The position numbers and the translations under genes were made by a program. DNA of 64,000 nt, taken from contig OU342630.1 in NCBI GenBank assembly GCA_910589415.1, positions 88,470,186 to 88,534,185 of the forward strand, given 5' to 3'. The notes below the pieces were generated by a model. It ran no database searches. It saw only the letters and a list, made by a program, of their open reading frames with translations, and had not been told where the DNA came from. The DNA is from Malachius bipustulatus. Taxonomy: Eukaryota > Arthropoda > Insecta > Coleoptera > Melyridae. This document shows positions 24,785-35,444 of this stretch, piece by piece (the stretch's first letter is position 1; each line of letters starts with the position of its first letter).

Positions 24785-24960
24785 GCTAAGTAAAGGCATG
24801 GTTAGTAGAAGATTTATTGTCTTCATTCAAGATTTCATGAAAAGCCTGCCAAATCGGACACTGGCATGAAATTATCTGGCCGAACAATAACAAATATTTA
24901 GAATCTTTAAGATGTAAATTTTAAGCATAAGACCATGGTCTTGTTCGCTTAGTTATATAC
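24785..24960. repeat. Direct repeat, copy 2 (partner at 21850-22035)
   Basis: See the partner entry. Same order of blocks and same orientation. Confidence 0.7.
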
Positions 24961-25099
24961 ATATGAATAGACAAAAGTATCTCTTTTGCCTTTCAATGAG
25001 TGTTTGTTGTGAATAGGTTTATAAGCGACCATCTACATTTATGCAAATTCAGGCATGTATTTGAAAAGGGGTGCATTTTATAGCATGTTTTTTCCTCTC

Positions 25100-25120
25100 T
25101 ACCTCTCTCTCTCTCTTACA
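25100..25120. repeat. (CT)n microsatellite
   Basis: A short imperfect CT run, CCTCTCTCTCTCTC, followed by TTACACACATTCTC. Confidence 0.8.
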
Positions 25121-25499
25121 CACATTCTCTTATGTAAGAAATATCCATACAACATACAAAAGATGCCTACAATGAACCTGGAGATTTTCCTATTGCATCA
25201 CTATTCCAGTCTGTGAGCGTATTTAAAGCAATGGACCGAATAATGAGCTTTCTGGTCGTGAAACCTCTATAATACAATAATGCTTATACAATGTTTTCAA
25301 TATTAGTGCTATTACTTATATGTATAATTACATTCATACTCATGACGTCAAAGGCTTAACAGTAATATTTCATCTGTTTTGAGTTTGCGGATAGTTTGAA
25401 AAAATATTTTTTCGCCCTTTGTGGGGATACCCTATGGCATGCAGTTCCGATCCTTATATTATACAAGAGCGGTTTTTTTTTTTATCTCCGCCATTGGGA

Positions 25500-25640
25500 C
25501 CGCGCGAAAAAGCAGACATACAGGGTCGTTTAAATTAGAGAGAAGTTGCACAATTAAACGCACAACTAAAAAATCGAGATCCTTATTTTAGCCATACAAC
25601 GTTTGATTGCCATATTGATTTTTTTCATTTCATTCGCTAT
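25500..25640 (+). repeat. Diverged arm of the GGTGCACC foldback family
   Basis: TACAGGGTCGTTTAAATTAG, AGAAGTTGCACAATT, AAAAAATCGAGATC, TTATTTTAGCCATA and GCCATATTGATTTTTTTCAT follow the order of the family arm. The internal part is deleted relative to 44806. Confidence 0.6.
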
Positions 25641-25965
25641 TTAGTCCCTAATTTATTTATAGTCCTTATTATCCGGTACATCCTAGTTCCTGATAGGTAT
25701 TTGTACCTATCTTCCTCGGTGGAAGAGCAACAAACGCATCATCACCATATCAACAAATAAATCATTCATCGTCTCACCTCCAGCCAGCTACCCGCTATTC
25801 AAAGAACCGTAATACAGTGAGTACTGTTTAATTTCTAAATTGGACGACCCAAAAAGGGTGTCCCAGTTTTCTCAGTGAGCTCTTCTTTTTACTGTTAAAT
25901 ATTTTCTTGTTCTGTAAAACGTAAATCTGATTCAATCTCATTCAGTATACATATTTGGTATCGAT

Positions 25966-25973
25966 ATATAAAA
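25966..25973 (+). promoter_or_regulatory. Candidate TATA box for the 26-27 kb transcript
   Basis: TATATAAA lies about 30-35 bases before the point where the composition changes and the candidate first exon would start. In AT-rich DNA such a match is weak evidence by itself. Confidence 0.25.
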
Positions 25974-25999
25974 TCCAGTAGATATGTAACAACCGGTCG

Positions 26000-26205
26000 C
26001 TTTGTTAATATAAACATCCGGATGCTGAAGAGTTAACGTCCGTTGCGTGAAGAAAATGAAATATCCATATGACCCTACTTGACCGCAAGATGCGAGAAGT
26101 ACCTACTCTCGACCAGTTGTGCTTTGAAAGTCGCCGAGTGAGAGTTGGTGGTTTACTTGTGTTTGTGTTTGGTGCATTCTGGCGTTCTTTTGTAATAAAT
26201 AACAG
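26000..26205 (+). ncRNA. Candidate first exon of an unrecognised spliced transcript
   Basis: This GC-enriched stretch ends at CAG|GTGAGT (26203-26211), a full match to the metazoan 5' splice consensus. A plus-strand frame opens with ATG at 26069 and stays open to the donor (45 codons, leaving two bases of the next codon). The peptide starts MTLLDRKMREVPTLDQLC and I do not recognise it. The 5' end is a guess from the TATA-like motif at 25966. The segment may be a short coding exon or the 5' exon of a non-coding transcript. The strand is supported by the hairpin array at 26786, whose kink-turn pattern exists only on the plus strand. Confidence 0.35.
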
Positions 26206-26211
26206 GTGAGT
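26206..26211 (+). promoter_or_regulatory. Strong 5' splice-site consensus
   Basis: GTGAGT preceded by CAG. The nearest plausible downstream acceptor on the same strand is TTTAATCTCTTTAG ending at 27334. Confidence 0.4.
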
Positions 26212-26539
26212 TGATTTACTCAGTAAGTGTCCTATTCCTAAGATAAATAGAGTTAGGGATAAGCAACAGAGAGTTAAGTAATCATGATTATTAATTGAGA
26301 TATAATTGATAAAGATAATAATAATTATTATTAGCCTGTCTTAAGAATTGAAGTTAATGAGCTCAGATCTATTTAGAGTCAAAAGGAGAAACTGCATGTA
26401 AGCATGAAGCATGAATAAAGCATGAATAGGCAGAGAGGTAAATCAGTGAAAGACAGAATCATGATAAGTACTTATTGAGAGACAAAGGTTAATTAATGCT
26501 GAAGATGTCTAAATTGCTGAAGTGTAAAGTAGAAATGAG

Positions 26540-26785
26540 CGTTGATCGTAGAGTTCCAGTGGGCCTGTGTGGCCTGTGCATGTGTTCGTTTGAGTCTCTG
26601 AGAGAAGGTCTGTAGCCTGTGAGGCTGAGAGCGGCTTGGTGGCCGAAGGCAAGTGATGCCTGTGTGGTCTGCATGTGTAGACCCGAGAGACCTGAGAGCG
26701 GCCCGTGTGGCCTGCGTGACCTGCATGTGTAGGTCAGAGTGGAGGCCAGTGTGGCCAGTGTGGCCTGACCTGACCTGACTTTGTT
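26540..26785 (+). ncRNA. Structured GC-rich segment with covarying GCATGTGT-loop hairpins
   Basis: Two hairpins share the 8-base loop GCATGTGT but differ in stem sequence while keeping pairing: GGTCT/AGACC (26666-26670 with 26679-26683) and TGACCT/AGGTCA (26717-26722 with 26731-26736). Each is preceded by a related block, CTGAGAGCGGCTTGGTGGCC (about 26625) and CTGAGAGCGGCCCGTGTGGCC (about 26692), so the segment is a duplicated module. Other short hairpins occur (AGCCT-GTG-AGGCT, AGGC..GCCT). GTGTGGCCTG recurs. No open frame on the plus strand is convincing, and the long minus-strand frame here is a shadow of the repeats. Confidence 0.55.
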
Positions 26786-27068
26786 CCGGGTGTGAAGGAT
26801 CGAGAGGATGATCCTGCCGATCACCCGTGAGTGGTTTCTGAAACCGGGCGTGAAGGATCGAGAGGATGATCCTGCCGAACGCCTGGTGGTCTGGGCGTGA
26901 AGGATCGAGAGGATGATCCTGCAGAACGCCTAGTGGTCTCTAACCGGACGTGAAGGATCAAGATGGATCCTGCTGACCGCCTGGTGGTTCCCCGGGAGTG
27001 AAGGATCGAGAGGATCCTGCCGACCTCCCGCGAATGACCTTGAGATCGGGAGGACCGAGGTGGGTCCT
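26786..27068 (+). ncRNA. Tandem array of five kink-turn-like hairpins plus one degenerate unit
   Basis: Each unit has a C-stem AGGATC/GATCCT closing a purine-rich loop (GAGAGGAT in the first three) and an asymmetric loop of GA on the 5' side opposite GCN-GA on the 3' side, then an outer stem. This is the kink-turn layout (3-nt bulge GCC/GCA/GCT, tandem G-A pairs). C-stems start at 26796, 26854, 26901, 26954 and 27002. Outer stems: CGGGTG/CACCCG (26787/26822), CCGGGCGT/ACGCCTGG (26844/26879), CTGGGCGT/ACGCCTAG (26891/26926), CCGGACGT with CCGCCTGG (26944/26977, two mismatches), CGGGAG/CTCCCG (26993/27025). A sixth unit at 27051-27068 pairs AGGACC with GGTCCT but lacks the kink. Sequence changes in both stems are matched on the opposite side. 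Kink-turns are bound by L7Ae/15.5K-type proteins. No known RNA family is recognised. Confidence 0.65.
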
Positions 27069-27334
27069 GGTTACCACTGCGTGCCTTGGCGCCGTAAACC
27101 TTGGCAAGGCTACGATCAACGGCTTAAGAGCAAGATGTCTTAAGTAGAGTCTTGAGTCGAGTAACTTCAGCAATGACCTTGAACAGTGATTTACGTATCT
27201 TCAGCAAGGTGATGTCAAAGCTCGATGTCAAAGCTCTATAGAGAGGCTACCAAGAAGGCTAAGCAGTAGTTAATGATAAGCTTAAGCAAGCTTTAGGAGG
27301 AATAAGACACTTATGCAAGTTTTAATCTCTTTAG

Positions 27335-27369
27335 GGAGTGAGCCGAGACGTCGCAAGGCAAGAGAAACG
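27335..27369 (+). ncRNA. Candidate short exon after the hairpin array
   Basis: TTTAATCTCTTTAG| precedes and |GTGAGT follows a 35-base, GC-rich segment (GGAGTGAGCC...GAGAAACG). If real, the hairpin array is intronic between 26206 and 27334. Alternatively, this is part of a terminal exon ending after the AATAAA at 27402. Confidence 0.3.
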
Positions 27370-27401
27370 GTGAGTGACTAGAAAAACAACGGCCCTGACG
27401 A

Positions 27402-27407
27402 AATAAA
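27402..27407 (+). terminator. Candidate polyadenylation signal
   Basis: AATAAA followed by TTTGTGTATTTACATGTG, a GT-rich stretch as seen downstream of cleavage sites. It lies on the same strand and at the edge where the GC-rich island ends. Confidence 0.3.
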
Positions 27408-27539
27408 TTTGTGTATTTACATGTGAGTAATTCTTTCCCTCTTTTCTGCGTTACAGTTCTGATTTTTCTAACATAAGTTTGATAATTTATTGTTTCGTTA
27501 AGGAGTAACAGGAAGGGTTGGCCACTCATACCGTACTCA

Positions 27540-29640
27540 TTTTGTTATTTTTTTCTGTTTCTTGTTCAATATAAACGAGCTAGTTATTTGTGTATTAAAA
27601 ACTTGCCCATAATATTTTGACAGCAAGTTACTTGTTGAGTACACATTTAAATTTCAAAAGATCTCACCTCGAATATTATTATTTATGTACCTAATTGATT
27701 GGCACGGGGATAATTCAAACCATTATTTTTTGGTTCATCGTAGTCCCCGTTTCAATACATGGTAAAACAGAAGGCTGGGTAAATTAGCATGACCGGTTTT
27801 TAATATGGGCGGACTTTTTACCTATAGCATTTTAACAGCATAATTATGCGAATTCATGACTTCGCGAACATCTTCAAAAAATCCTAGTAAATATTTAAAT
27901 AGAAGTTGTTTTAGAAGATGGTTATAGTAGTGCAAAGCCAAATAATTATTCGATGAAAATTTAATAATTGTGAGAATGTTATAATTACCGTTCCTTAGAG
28001 AAAACCCATTTTAGATGGGAGAGTGATTTTAAGCTAACTGACAGTGTCGAAATAAAATTTAAAAGTATTGTTAGAACTCTGTAGATGCGCTGACATGAAG
28101 GAACGGTCTGCAGAAAACATTAATCGGCCTTGCAAATTCCAGACAGACGCCTCGAAGAAGCATTGAAAACAATTTGCATTTTCACCCTTACAAAATTCAA
28201 ATCAAGCAAGACTTGCAAGACCTCTCTAAATCTATAGCCTTGTGGCACTCTGCAGAAAACTCATGCAAATTTTGAACTCGGTGTAAGATGACAACGCCAG
28301 CGCTATTATACATTTACCTGGTTTTGATAGCAAGTATAATTGATAGTAAACGGAGCATCTAAAACAGCCTAGCAACCATCAGAACATCACTTATTATTAA
28401 AGGTAACTCCGTATGATAATATAAGACTAAGAGCAACGTAGCTTTTGGTTTCAACAAAATGGCGCGACGGCCCAAACAGCAATGTTCCCTAAACAAAGTG
28501 ATCTCGAAATGGTCATATATATTTGGGCACAAAGACATCTCGTGGAACAAATGTGTAATGCCAGTTTCTGAACCGTGTATTATTTTCATGATTTTGAATA
28601 ATATCTATATAAATTTTGACAAAAACAATGAAAGGTAACTGATCAATTGAGTAGAATAGGATGGTGGAATTTTTTTTCGAATTTTTCTTGTTATGGTCTT
28701 TTCCAGCACATTTAATTTTGGCATTTGAATCGAAATTAAGTGAAAATTACTGAATTCAGATTCCTGAATATTGTAAAGTTTGTTCTTATTAATCTTAATA
28801 ATTTAACAAGCTCTGCAATTGTCTTAATAATGATCACATATTTGTATTATACGTTATTCCTCTAAAATGAAAAATTGCAGTGTAATTGAAACATACCATG
28901 TAATCTATATTTAAATCAAGAAAGCTTTCAGTGATGATATAACATTTATGTAGTTGCTCATTGTCAAACAAGCTCAAGGACAGCTCAATTTCACGATTAA
29001 ACAAAACAGGAAAATCTGGAATAAACTATTCCCATCGTATCCTATTACATGCAAGTAATTTTCCTCCATTTAAAATTACCAGACTTGAAACAAACGACTA
29101 TATTGATTTACGCTCAATTCTCAAATTATGTTATGTCTATTTAGAAACTTCAGTCATAATAACTAATAAGTTGGAAGGATCGGTAAATAAATGACAAAGG
29201 AACATGTTTAATGTGTAGGTTATGGGAAAACTTTCGTTTGTAACGAAAGCCTGCATAAATTATGTTTTCATTTGCTCACACGATATATAATCAACTTTTA
29301 TGTAAAATTTTCAGACCTCCCATAGGTATTAATTCTTTATAGCAACAACAATATTATTGTTCTGCTATATGTACGAGATCAATTTTTCTATTAAGTAAAA
29401 AAATGACAAAATAAAAAACTCAAGAATTTTAGTTTGAAAATTTTAATTTATAAACTTTTACCGATATGGAGAAACCATTCCGACATTTTTGTCCTCTTCG
29501 TTTATAAGTACATAAATATAATAACTGGGCGCATATAGAGCTGGGAAAGTTGTTGTAACTGAACCTCGGATGTCAGATGTCGAATTAACTTTGTGATACA
29601 GAGTGATTCAAAACTCGAACAACAACTTCAGCAGAGTGTG
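27540..29640. other. AT-rich intergenic stretch, no gene seen
   Basis: About 2.1 kb. Open frames at 28359-28589 (-) and 28961-29194 (+) have no recognisable domain and AT-driven composition. Confidence 0.5.
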
Positions 29641-30294
29641 TGTGAAAAAAGAAGATGAAAGTTCCTTTGACGTTTTCTCCAGATTTTGCGTTGTTAGAAT
29701 GACACGACCTTTCAAAGTTGATGACTTATGACTAATTTATTGCCATTCTATTGAGAATGCAATGGTTATAACGGCTCAATCAATTTTTCCTAGAAATTTG
29801 AGTGATTCCATAATCATTTGATTCTCTATCAAACCTGCCCCATCAATTTTTGGGAAATGGAACCACGTGAACCAGATAGTGCCATAAGACTTTCCTGCTC
29901 GCTTTATTGGTGATTTTAATCCCAAATTATAATTTATTCCCAAATCAGATTCCTTACATCTTTATACTGGAAAAAGGTCCCATTATTCAATATATGAAAA
30001 ATGTATAGTTTAAAAAAAGATTTACCTACATTTCAAATGATAAAGAAGTGGTCACCGTTTCCGTTCAGACAGCCATGAATACGTCTTATTATCAAAGACT
30101 GCCGAACTCGAAAATTTCAGGAGTTTCTCTGATTGTTTCATAATCTTAGCGTAGGTATATTCGTTGCTCTATACTCTCACTCAATTTCACTAAACTGATG
30201 CCCAAAACAATTTCCCCAAAATAATCAGTGAAAAGTCTTTGTTATAACGCAAAACCTGCAGAAACGTCAAAAGAACTTTCATCTTCTTCTTTCA
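29641..30294. mobile_element. Small TIR element, about 650 bp
   Basis: The inverted arms of about 55 bp share GAAGATGAAAGTTC, TTTGACGTTT and TTTTGCGTT (29641-29695 and, inverted, 30241-30294). The arms are diverged and the interior is non-coding. Exact termini and target duplication were not resolved. Confidence 0.6.
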
Positions 30295-30486
30295 CGGGAA
30301 CTGATCGATGAAGCTTGTAGGTCAAGTTTAGAATCTCTCGCTATAAGCTTTCATAAACAAGACGAATTAATCAACCTTTAAGTATTCCGACTAGAATCTA
30401 TGCAGTTGCTAAGATGCAATAATATGTACTTCACATCAACTTACTGAAAATTATGTAATCTTATTGTTGAGATGGAGAAAACTTGA

Positions 30487-31085
30487 ATGTTTCCTAATGC
30501 AGCTTTCCGTATTATCCTGAATATTTCGTGGATCGATAAAGTGGGGAAACTCAAGTGCTCCAACATTTCACTAAACTTAAAGAGGTCCTACAAACTTAAA
30601 AGGCGAAAGTTCGAACTTTTGATTTTTAAACGCCTCAAAAAGTACAAATTCGGTGTTGTAAAATTACTAATCTGCAGACATAGCATGCAGAATAGTAATA
30701 CCAGACTTTCGCCTTTAGTTCACACCCAGCAGGACCACTCTAATAAATGTGCTAGGAGAAGTATAAAAAGTTACTTAAAAAAATCTCCAACAATGACATC
30801 GGAGTCTCCTGCCAAGACAGTCACAAACAAAGAAATAAGAAGAAGAACAGGTGTTATGGATGCAGTGAAGCGAATAGCAATCCTAAAGTGGAACTGGGTT
30901 GGTCATATTGCTAGAAAAACATACGAACGGTGGACCAAGAAGATAAGATAAGTTGAGACCACGATAACAGGCTTACAGGAGGAGAAGAAGACCACCGACC
31001 AGACGGGCAGATGACATTAAGCGCATCCGAGGAAACTGGATACAAAATTTATACAAACTTTTGATACAAATTACAAATATCATAT
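30487..31085 (+). pseudogene. Decayed RTE/CR1-like LINE, C-terminal pieces
   Basis: Two LINE-like parts lie in one 154-codon frame. The first (30507-30560) reads FRIILNISWIDKV, the pattern of the thumb region RRIL.ISW.D. The second (from about 30835) reads RRRTGVMDAVKRIAILKWNW, VGHIARKTYERWTKKI. After a stop and frame change it continues RRRRRPPTRRADDIKRI, RGNWIQN to about 31060. This is the usual C-terminus of RTE-type reverse transcriptases. The middle (30600-30800) is unlike the family and may be an insertion. Frameshifts make it non-functional. Confidence 0.8.
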
Positions 31086-32235
31086 ACAGGTGACCCTTCG
31101 AAAAGGTAACAAGCCTAATAACTTGGAAACTGAAGATGTGCGCGAGAAACGCTGAAACGGGTCAATTTTGTTATCGAGGTGGACATATTTCGGTGGCAGA
31201 TTTAGCTACCTAAGTCTCCAAATAAATTCGCTTTACAGCGAATCGTTGGGCATAAAATCAATGAAACTTGGCAACCTTGGTGTAACATTGCTGTGTAGAG
31301 TTTATGAGTTCACAAACAACATCACGGCTTTAAGAACATATAACATACTACATCTACATACATACTAGGTACACCTAAAATGCTAAATTTATACATTTAC
31401 TGCCAGTTTAGTTGAGTTGAGATTTCATTAGTGTTTTCATTTCCTATTTCCCATATAATTTTTCCTAAACGTTCTTCCGCTGGTATCGTAAACGTATGTC
31501 TCTAGTAAATTGAACGCAAGCGTTTAATAATTTGTTAAAGCTTAATATACCTAATCATTACAGCAATATGCGGGCAAGGGTTAGGACTCAAAGCAACACG
31601 TTAAGATTTGAATGAAATATTGTTTCATGACTACCATTTTTTTATTCTTTCAGCAGGCAATATCTAAGTTGCAAGAATTTCAAGAAGTATGAAGTATCAA
31701 AATTCAGGTAATGTGACAAATTAGCCACACTGCTGAGTTGCAAGAAGTTGTTACTCAATGGTAAGTATCAACATAGTGGCTTATCAAACTAGAACCGAAT
31801 CCACCTTATTACCAAAACAAAGGTTATACCCCCAGGTCTTTTGTCTTTCGAACATAACTAACCTGAAGTACCTAAAAGCTACCGAAAAGCAAAGATAGCG
31901 TAGTTTTAAAAACTATTTTTTTGGTACTTAGTATCAGCCTTTTAACGTTTTAAAAAACATTTTTCATTTGCTCTTCCTTTTTGCACGATTTACCATCTTT
32001 GGTTTTCATCTCTTCCGCATATAAATGTTCTTTCTTACGCAGGTTCAGACCTGTATTGTTCGTGCTAGCCAAGCTGATCAGTCAATCCATAGTTTGAATC
32101 CCCAATAAGGCTTTTGTCCTATTATAGTAATCATAATTTTCATGGTAAATAAAATTTTGGGAAAATACTTATCCATTTACCCGATAAATTCATCATTATG
32201 GTATATTGCTATACTTATAGTTATATTTCCACGTT
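31086..32235. other. AT-rich stretch, no gene seen
   Basis: No feature recognised. Confidence 0.5.
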
Positions 32236-32239
32236 ATGT

Positions 32240-32475
32240 CCCAAATATTCAGTTGAGCTGTAGGAGGGTGATACAGGGCCCAATGAAGGACATTATCGTG
32301 ATCAGCGGCGTCGTTGTCCGACATCAGGGCTGCTGACGGGGATCCAAACTGACATACCACAGCTGCCACAAAAGCTCTGGTCGGCCGCTGACCCGAACCC
32401 TTTTAACGGGCCCGGTTGAGGGGGGCTGGTAGACACTCTCGGTCCTCCCGCTATTTTGGGCTGGAGAAGAATCGA
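32240..32475. other. GC-rich fragment, probably retrotransposon-derived
   Basis: An abrupt GC-rich patch (GGGCCCGGTTGAGGGGGG near 32409; CGGTCCTCCCGC near 32440) lies in AT-rich DNA. It has no long frame. The composition contrast suggests an inserted fragment, but I could not match a family. Confidence 0.35.
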
Positions 32476-32479
32476 TTCT

Positions 32480-34870
32480 TTGGTACCAGATCTAACTACT
32501 AATGGTATATTTTAGACGAACGGACGATTTGAATAATTTTAGATCCTCCAGTTGTAATAAAACTGCTTGTACTTTTCAACGTGATAGGAATAATCTTCAC
32601 TGGAGGACTCATCCCTTCGTAAGATTATGTATAAAGCAATGTGACGGTAAGTTAAATGAAATTTAAAACGTCAAGGCCAGAAAACTGAATACAGTGGATA
32701 GCGGCAAGTCTTCAGAAAACGGCAACATATTTTCTATTCCATGGGTGTGACGGCTATGAGAAATTTTCCTCGTATCTTTGTAAAGCATCTGTAGACTAAA
32801 AGTATAGTAGGCTAAATCCGGGAGAAATCCCCTCCGGGGTGGTGAGATGGGCATGAGCTCATATTAGCTCTTTTGAACACAAGTGCTTCGAAACGTCGCA
32901 TTAGTCACAATCTGTGTTTAGATATTGTATGAGTGTGTTATTTTCGCCATAAAAAGGGTTTACTTGCTTGATAAAACGAATAATTATTGCCTGGAGATTG
33001 TTCAAATTTATTTCAAATGATCAATCTATCATATTTTGTCAGGTCAGAGCGGTTTTTTTCTTTAATTGCGTAGAATTCATAACACCTTCGAACAACTCTA
33101 ACCTTCTTGCTGGCCACCTAACAACCCTCTTATCCAAAGGGGTACAATAAGCGCAAGCTTCAGTACAAGGGCTTTGAACCTACCCTAGAAGTAATAATAA
33201 TAACAACCCTCTTACTGGCTATCGGGAAATGACCAAGTAACTAATGGTAGAGATGCCCCTGGCAGAGACCACAGAAAAGAAAATTCATCAAAACCAACCG
33301 AATGTCTTAACAGAAATTGCATGGACAATGGCCAAAAGGAGTAATCAGCAGATATCAGAAGCCTTGATGGAAGGGTAGGTTTAGTGAAGCTTCATTCATG
33401 TTAGAATTTCCATCCATCTATTTCCAGCCTTATATTATTTTTTTTAACCAACTAAACCACATGTTAGATCTCTGTAATTGTATAAAATAAAGATTGCGTT
33501 GATAACTGTTGATGAATTGATGATTTTAGTCAGGGCATCACTTCCTTTTATACAGGGCATCTCACCAGCGCATAGTCGATAGAGAAGGACAAAAATATTA
33601 TTTTGTTCAAGAAATCTTCTTCTATTACAATTATTTCTTGTGCTTATAACACTTCACAGGACTCGGCAGTGAGCTGGGACAGCAAGCTGTCCTGGACTCC
33701 TCCTATAGGTACAAATTTTACAAAATAAAAATAAAAATAAATGCACGAGTACAAGCTGCGGGAGAATTAATTGCATGTTTAGAACTTGGTTAAGTGCACG
33801 TATATAGCATTAATTGTATTTGGGAAACTATTAAGAAACCTTATCGGTCAAGTTTCGAAAGTTGCTCATTTCATCACTCAGCAACTAACTATAATAGTCA
33901 ATTAGGAAACTTACCAAGCAGTAATGAAAATAATAATTAAGAAACTTATCTTTCCTAATTGCTCATTAATGGTAACTGCCATTAAGTACCAAGTTTTGGA
34001 GAACTAAATGCCTGCGAGGTATTTCGTCTCCTGTCTGAAGTCCCTGTTGCGCTGTGTTTTGACAATCAATATGGATTCTTTCCATCTTTATTGGTAGCCA
34101 TTAAAATTAAAATTTCGGTTTTCTCTCAAAAATGAAAACTTGTATGCTTTCTTGGACCATCTGATTACTTACAAACTCTTTGGCGACTTTCCTGTCAAGC
34201 ATTTTCTGTCCTGAAGCTTTAGAGTTATGTAATGGGTTAGGTTTTCTTGAAAAAGTTAACCTCAACTTTCCTATGGAGCTGGAAGTTTGGAGACGCATTA
34301 CGGTTTCATTGCCACCCATTTTATTAATTTTTTGCTAAGATTTACAGTCTGAACAACTTGTACGATTTAAAAAATTCTCCTCTGAAAAAATCGTAGCCCA
34401 GACGGACCACGTTTATTATTCAGAACAATGGGTCTGGTGATAACCTGTATTGCTGCATTTAAATGATGAATTACACTGAATGTATATCTTACTATTACGG
34501 AGATAATAATTTATCGCAAAAACTTTAGGCGATAACAATAAATATAGGAGAAAAATCTGACAATCTGGTTGTGCAGAAGTAATTTCCCAAGAAATTGTTA
34601 AGTCGGTAGTCAGATCAGAACGTCTTATTGAAAGACAAAAGCCAAGTTGGGAGGCCAATGGAATATGCACTATGATTATATACTTCTTTCACTTCTTCTC
34701 TTGATTTATGATATAAAAAATGATTCGCGTAATCTTATTCCAGATGAATTTACAAGAAAATTTTCTCTCTTTGGTATATGTATTAATTTTGAGATTTTCA
34801 AAAATCGATGCTTGAAATTTTTCCCCCAGAAAAATCTTCACTGCTTTTGATAAATGTTAGGTAGACAACT
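32480..34870. other. AT-rich intergenic stretch, no gene seen
   Basis: Contains a TATACAGGGCATCTCACCAG element-like end near 33551 and a GGACAGC-AA-GCTGTCC hairpin near 33687. No gene recognised. Confidence 0.5.
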
Positions 34871-34877
34871 TACATAT

Positions 34878-35444
34878 TGTTACGAGGTAAGAGTGATTCT
34901 GGATTTATTTGGAACTGGAGGCTAGGATCAAGACATTGAAATGGTATTTCAGCTGGTCTGTCATATTCTAGAGTGGCATTCCGTGCGAGAACGCCACTCT
35001 AGAGCGTCACACTCCCTATCGAGATGCATAAGAGACACGTTATCGCAGAGCAGAGTAGTAGATTCTGCAGCTATTAGAGGAAGTTGGAGAATTCGCGACA
35101 GAAGTGAACAGTGATGTGTAGTTGTACTAATGGAAGTAGAACAGAAGAAAAGAAAACAAGAAGACTAGTAATAGATATATATTAATAGACTAGTGCAAGA
35201 GAAGAGTTGTGTTTAGCAATGCGGGAGAAGAATTTGTAGAAGGTAAAAATGCATGATTGTGAACATTGCATGAACTTGTGACAGTAGTGCATGGTTTAAA
35301 TTAAAAAGAACAGATAGAATTTTATATTATAGAGATTATTGTAAAGTGAATGAAACAAGACTGACGTTATTTATTATAATAAATTATGGTAAGAATTTGT
35401 TATAAACAAATGAGTATTCTTAACCATATTACTGCCACGATACT
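34878..35444 (+). repeat. LTR-like segment (possible solo LTR)
   Basis: Starts TGTTACGAGGTAAGAG, a common start for insect Gypsy-group LTRs, and ends near CTGCCACGATAC, roughly the inverse of that start. It is more purine-rich than the flanks, has AATAAA near 35380, and carries an 11-bp stem TCTAGAGTGGC/GCCACTCTAGA (34967-34977 with 34993-35003). No matching second LTR or clear target duplication was found, so a solo LTR is only the likeliest reading. Confidence 0.4.

Noticed and set aside
26717..26780. TGACCT/AGGTCA motifs as nuclear-receptor half-sites
   Set aside because: The sister hairpin changes both half-sites (GGTCT/AGACC) while keeping pairing, so structure explains the pattern better than receptor binding. 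Not excluded.
26489..26824. 111-codon minus-strand frame over the GC-rich island
   Set aside because: The low-complexity H/R/T/S-rich translation arises from repeated GGCC/TGTG motifs. The structural signal is on the plus strand.
26796..27068. CRISPR-like array
   Set aside because: Spacing is irregular, the repeats are palindromic hairpins with changing outer stems, there are no uniform spacers, and the DNA is eukaryotic.
32240..32475. rRNA fragment
   Set aside because: The GC-rich patch resembled rDNA in composition only. No conserved rRNA core motif could be recognised.
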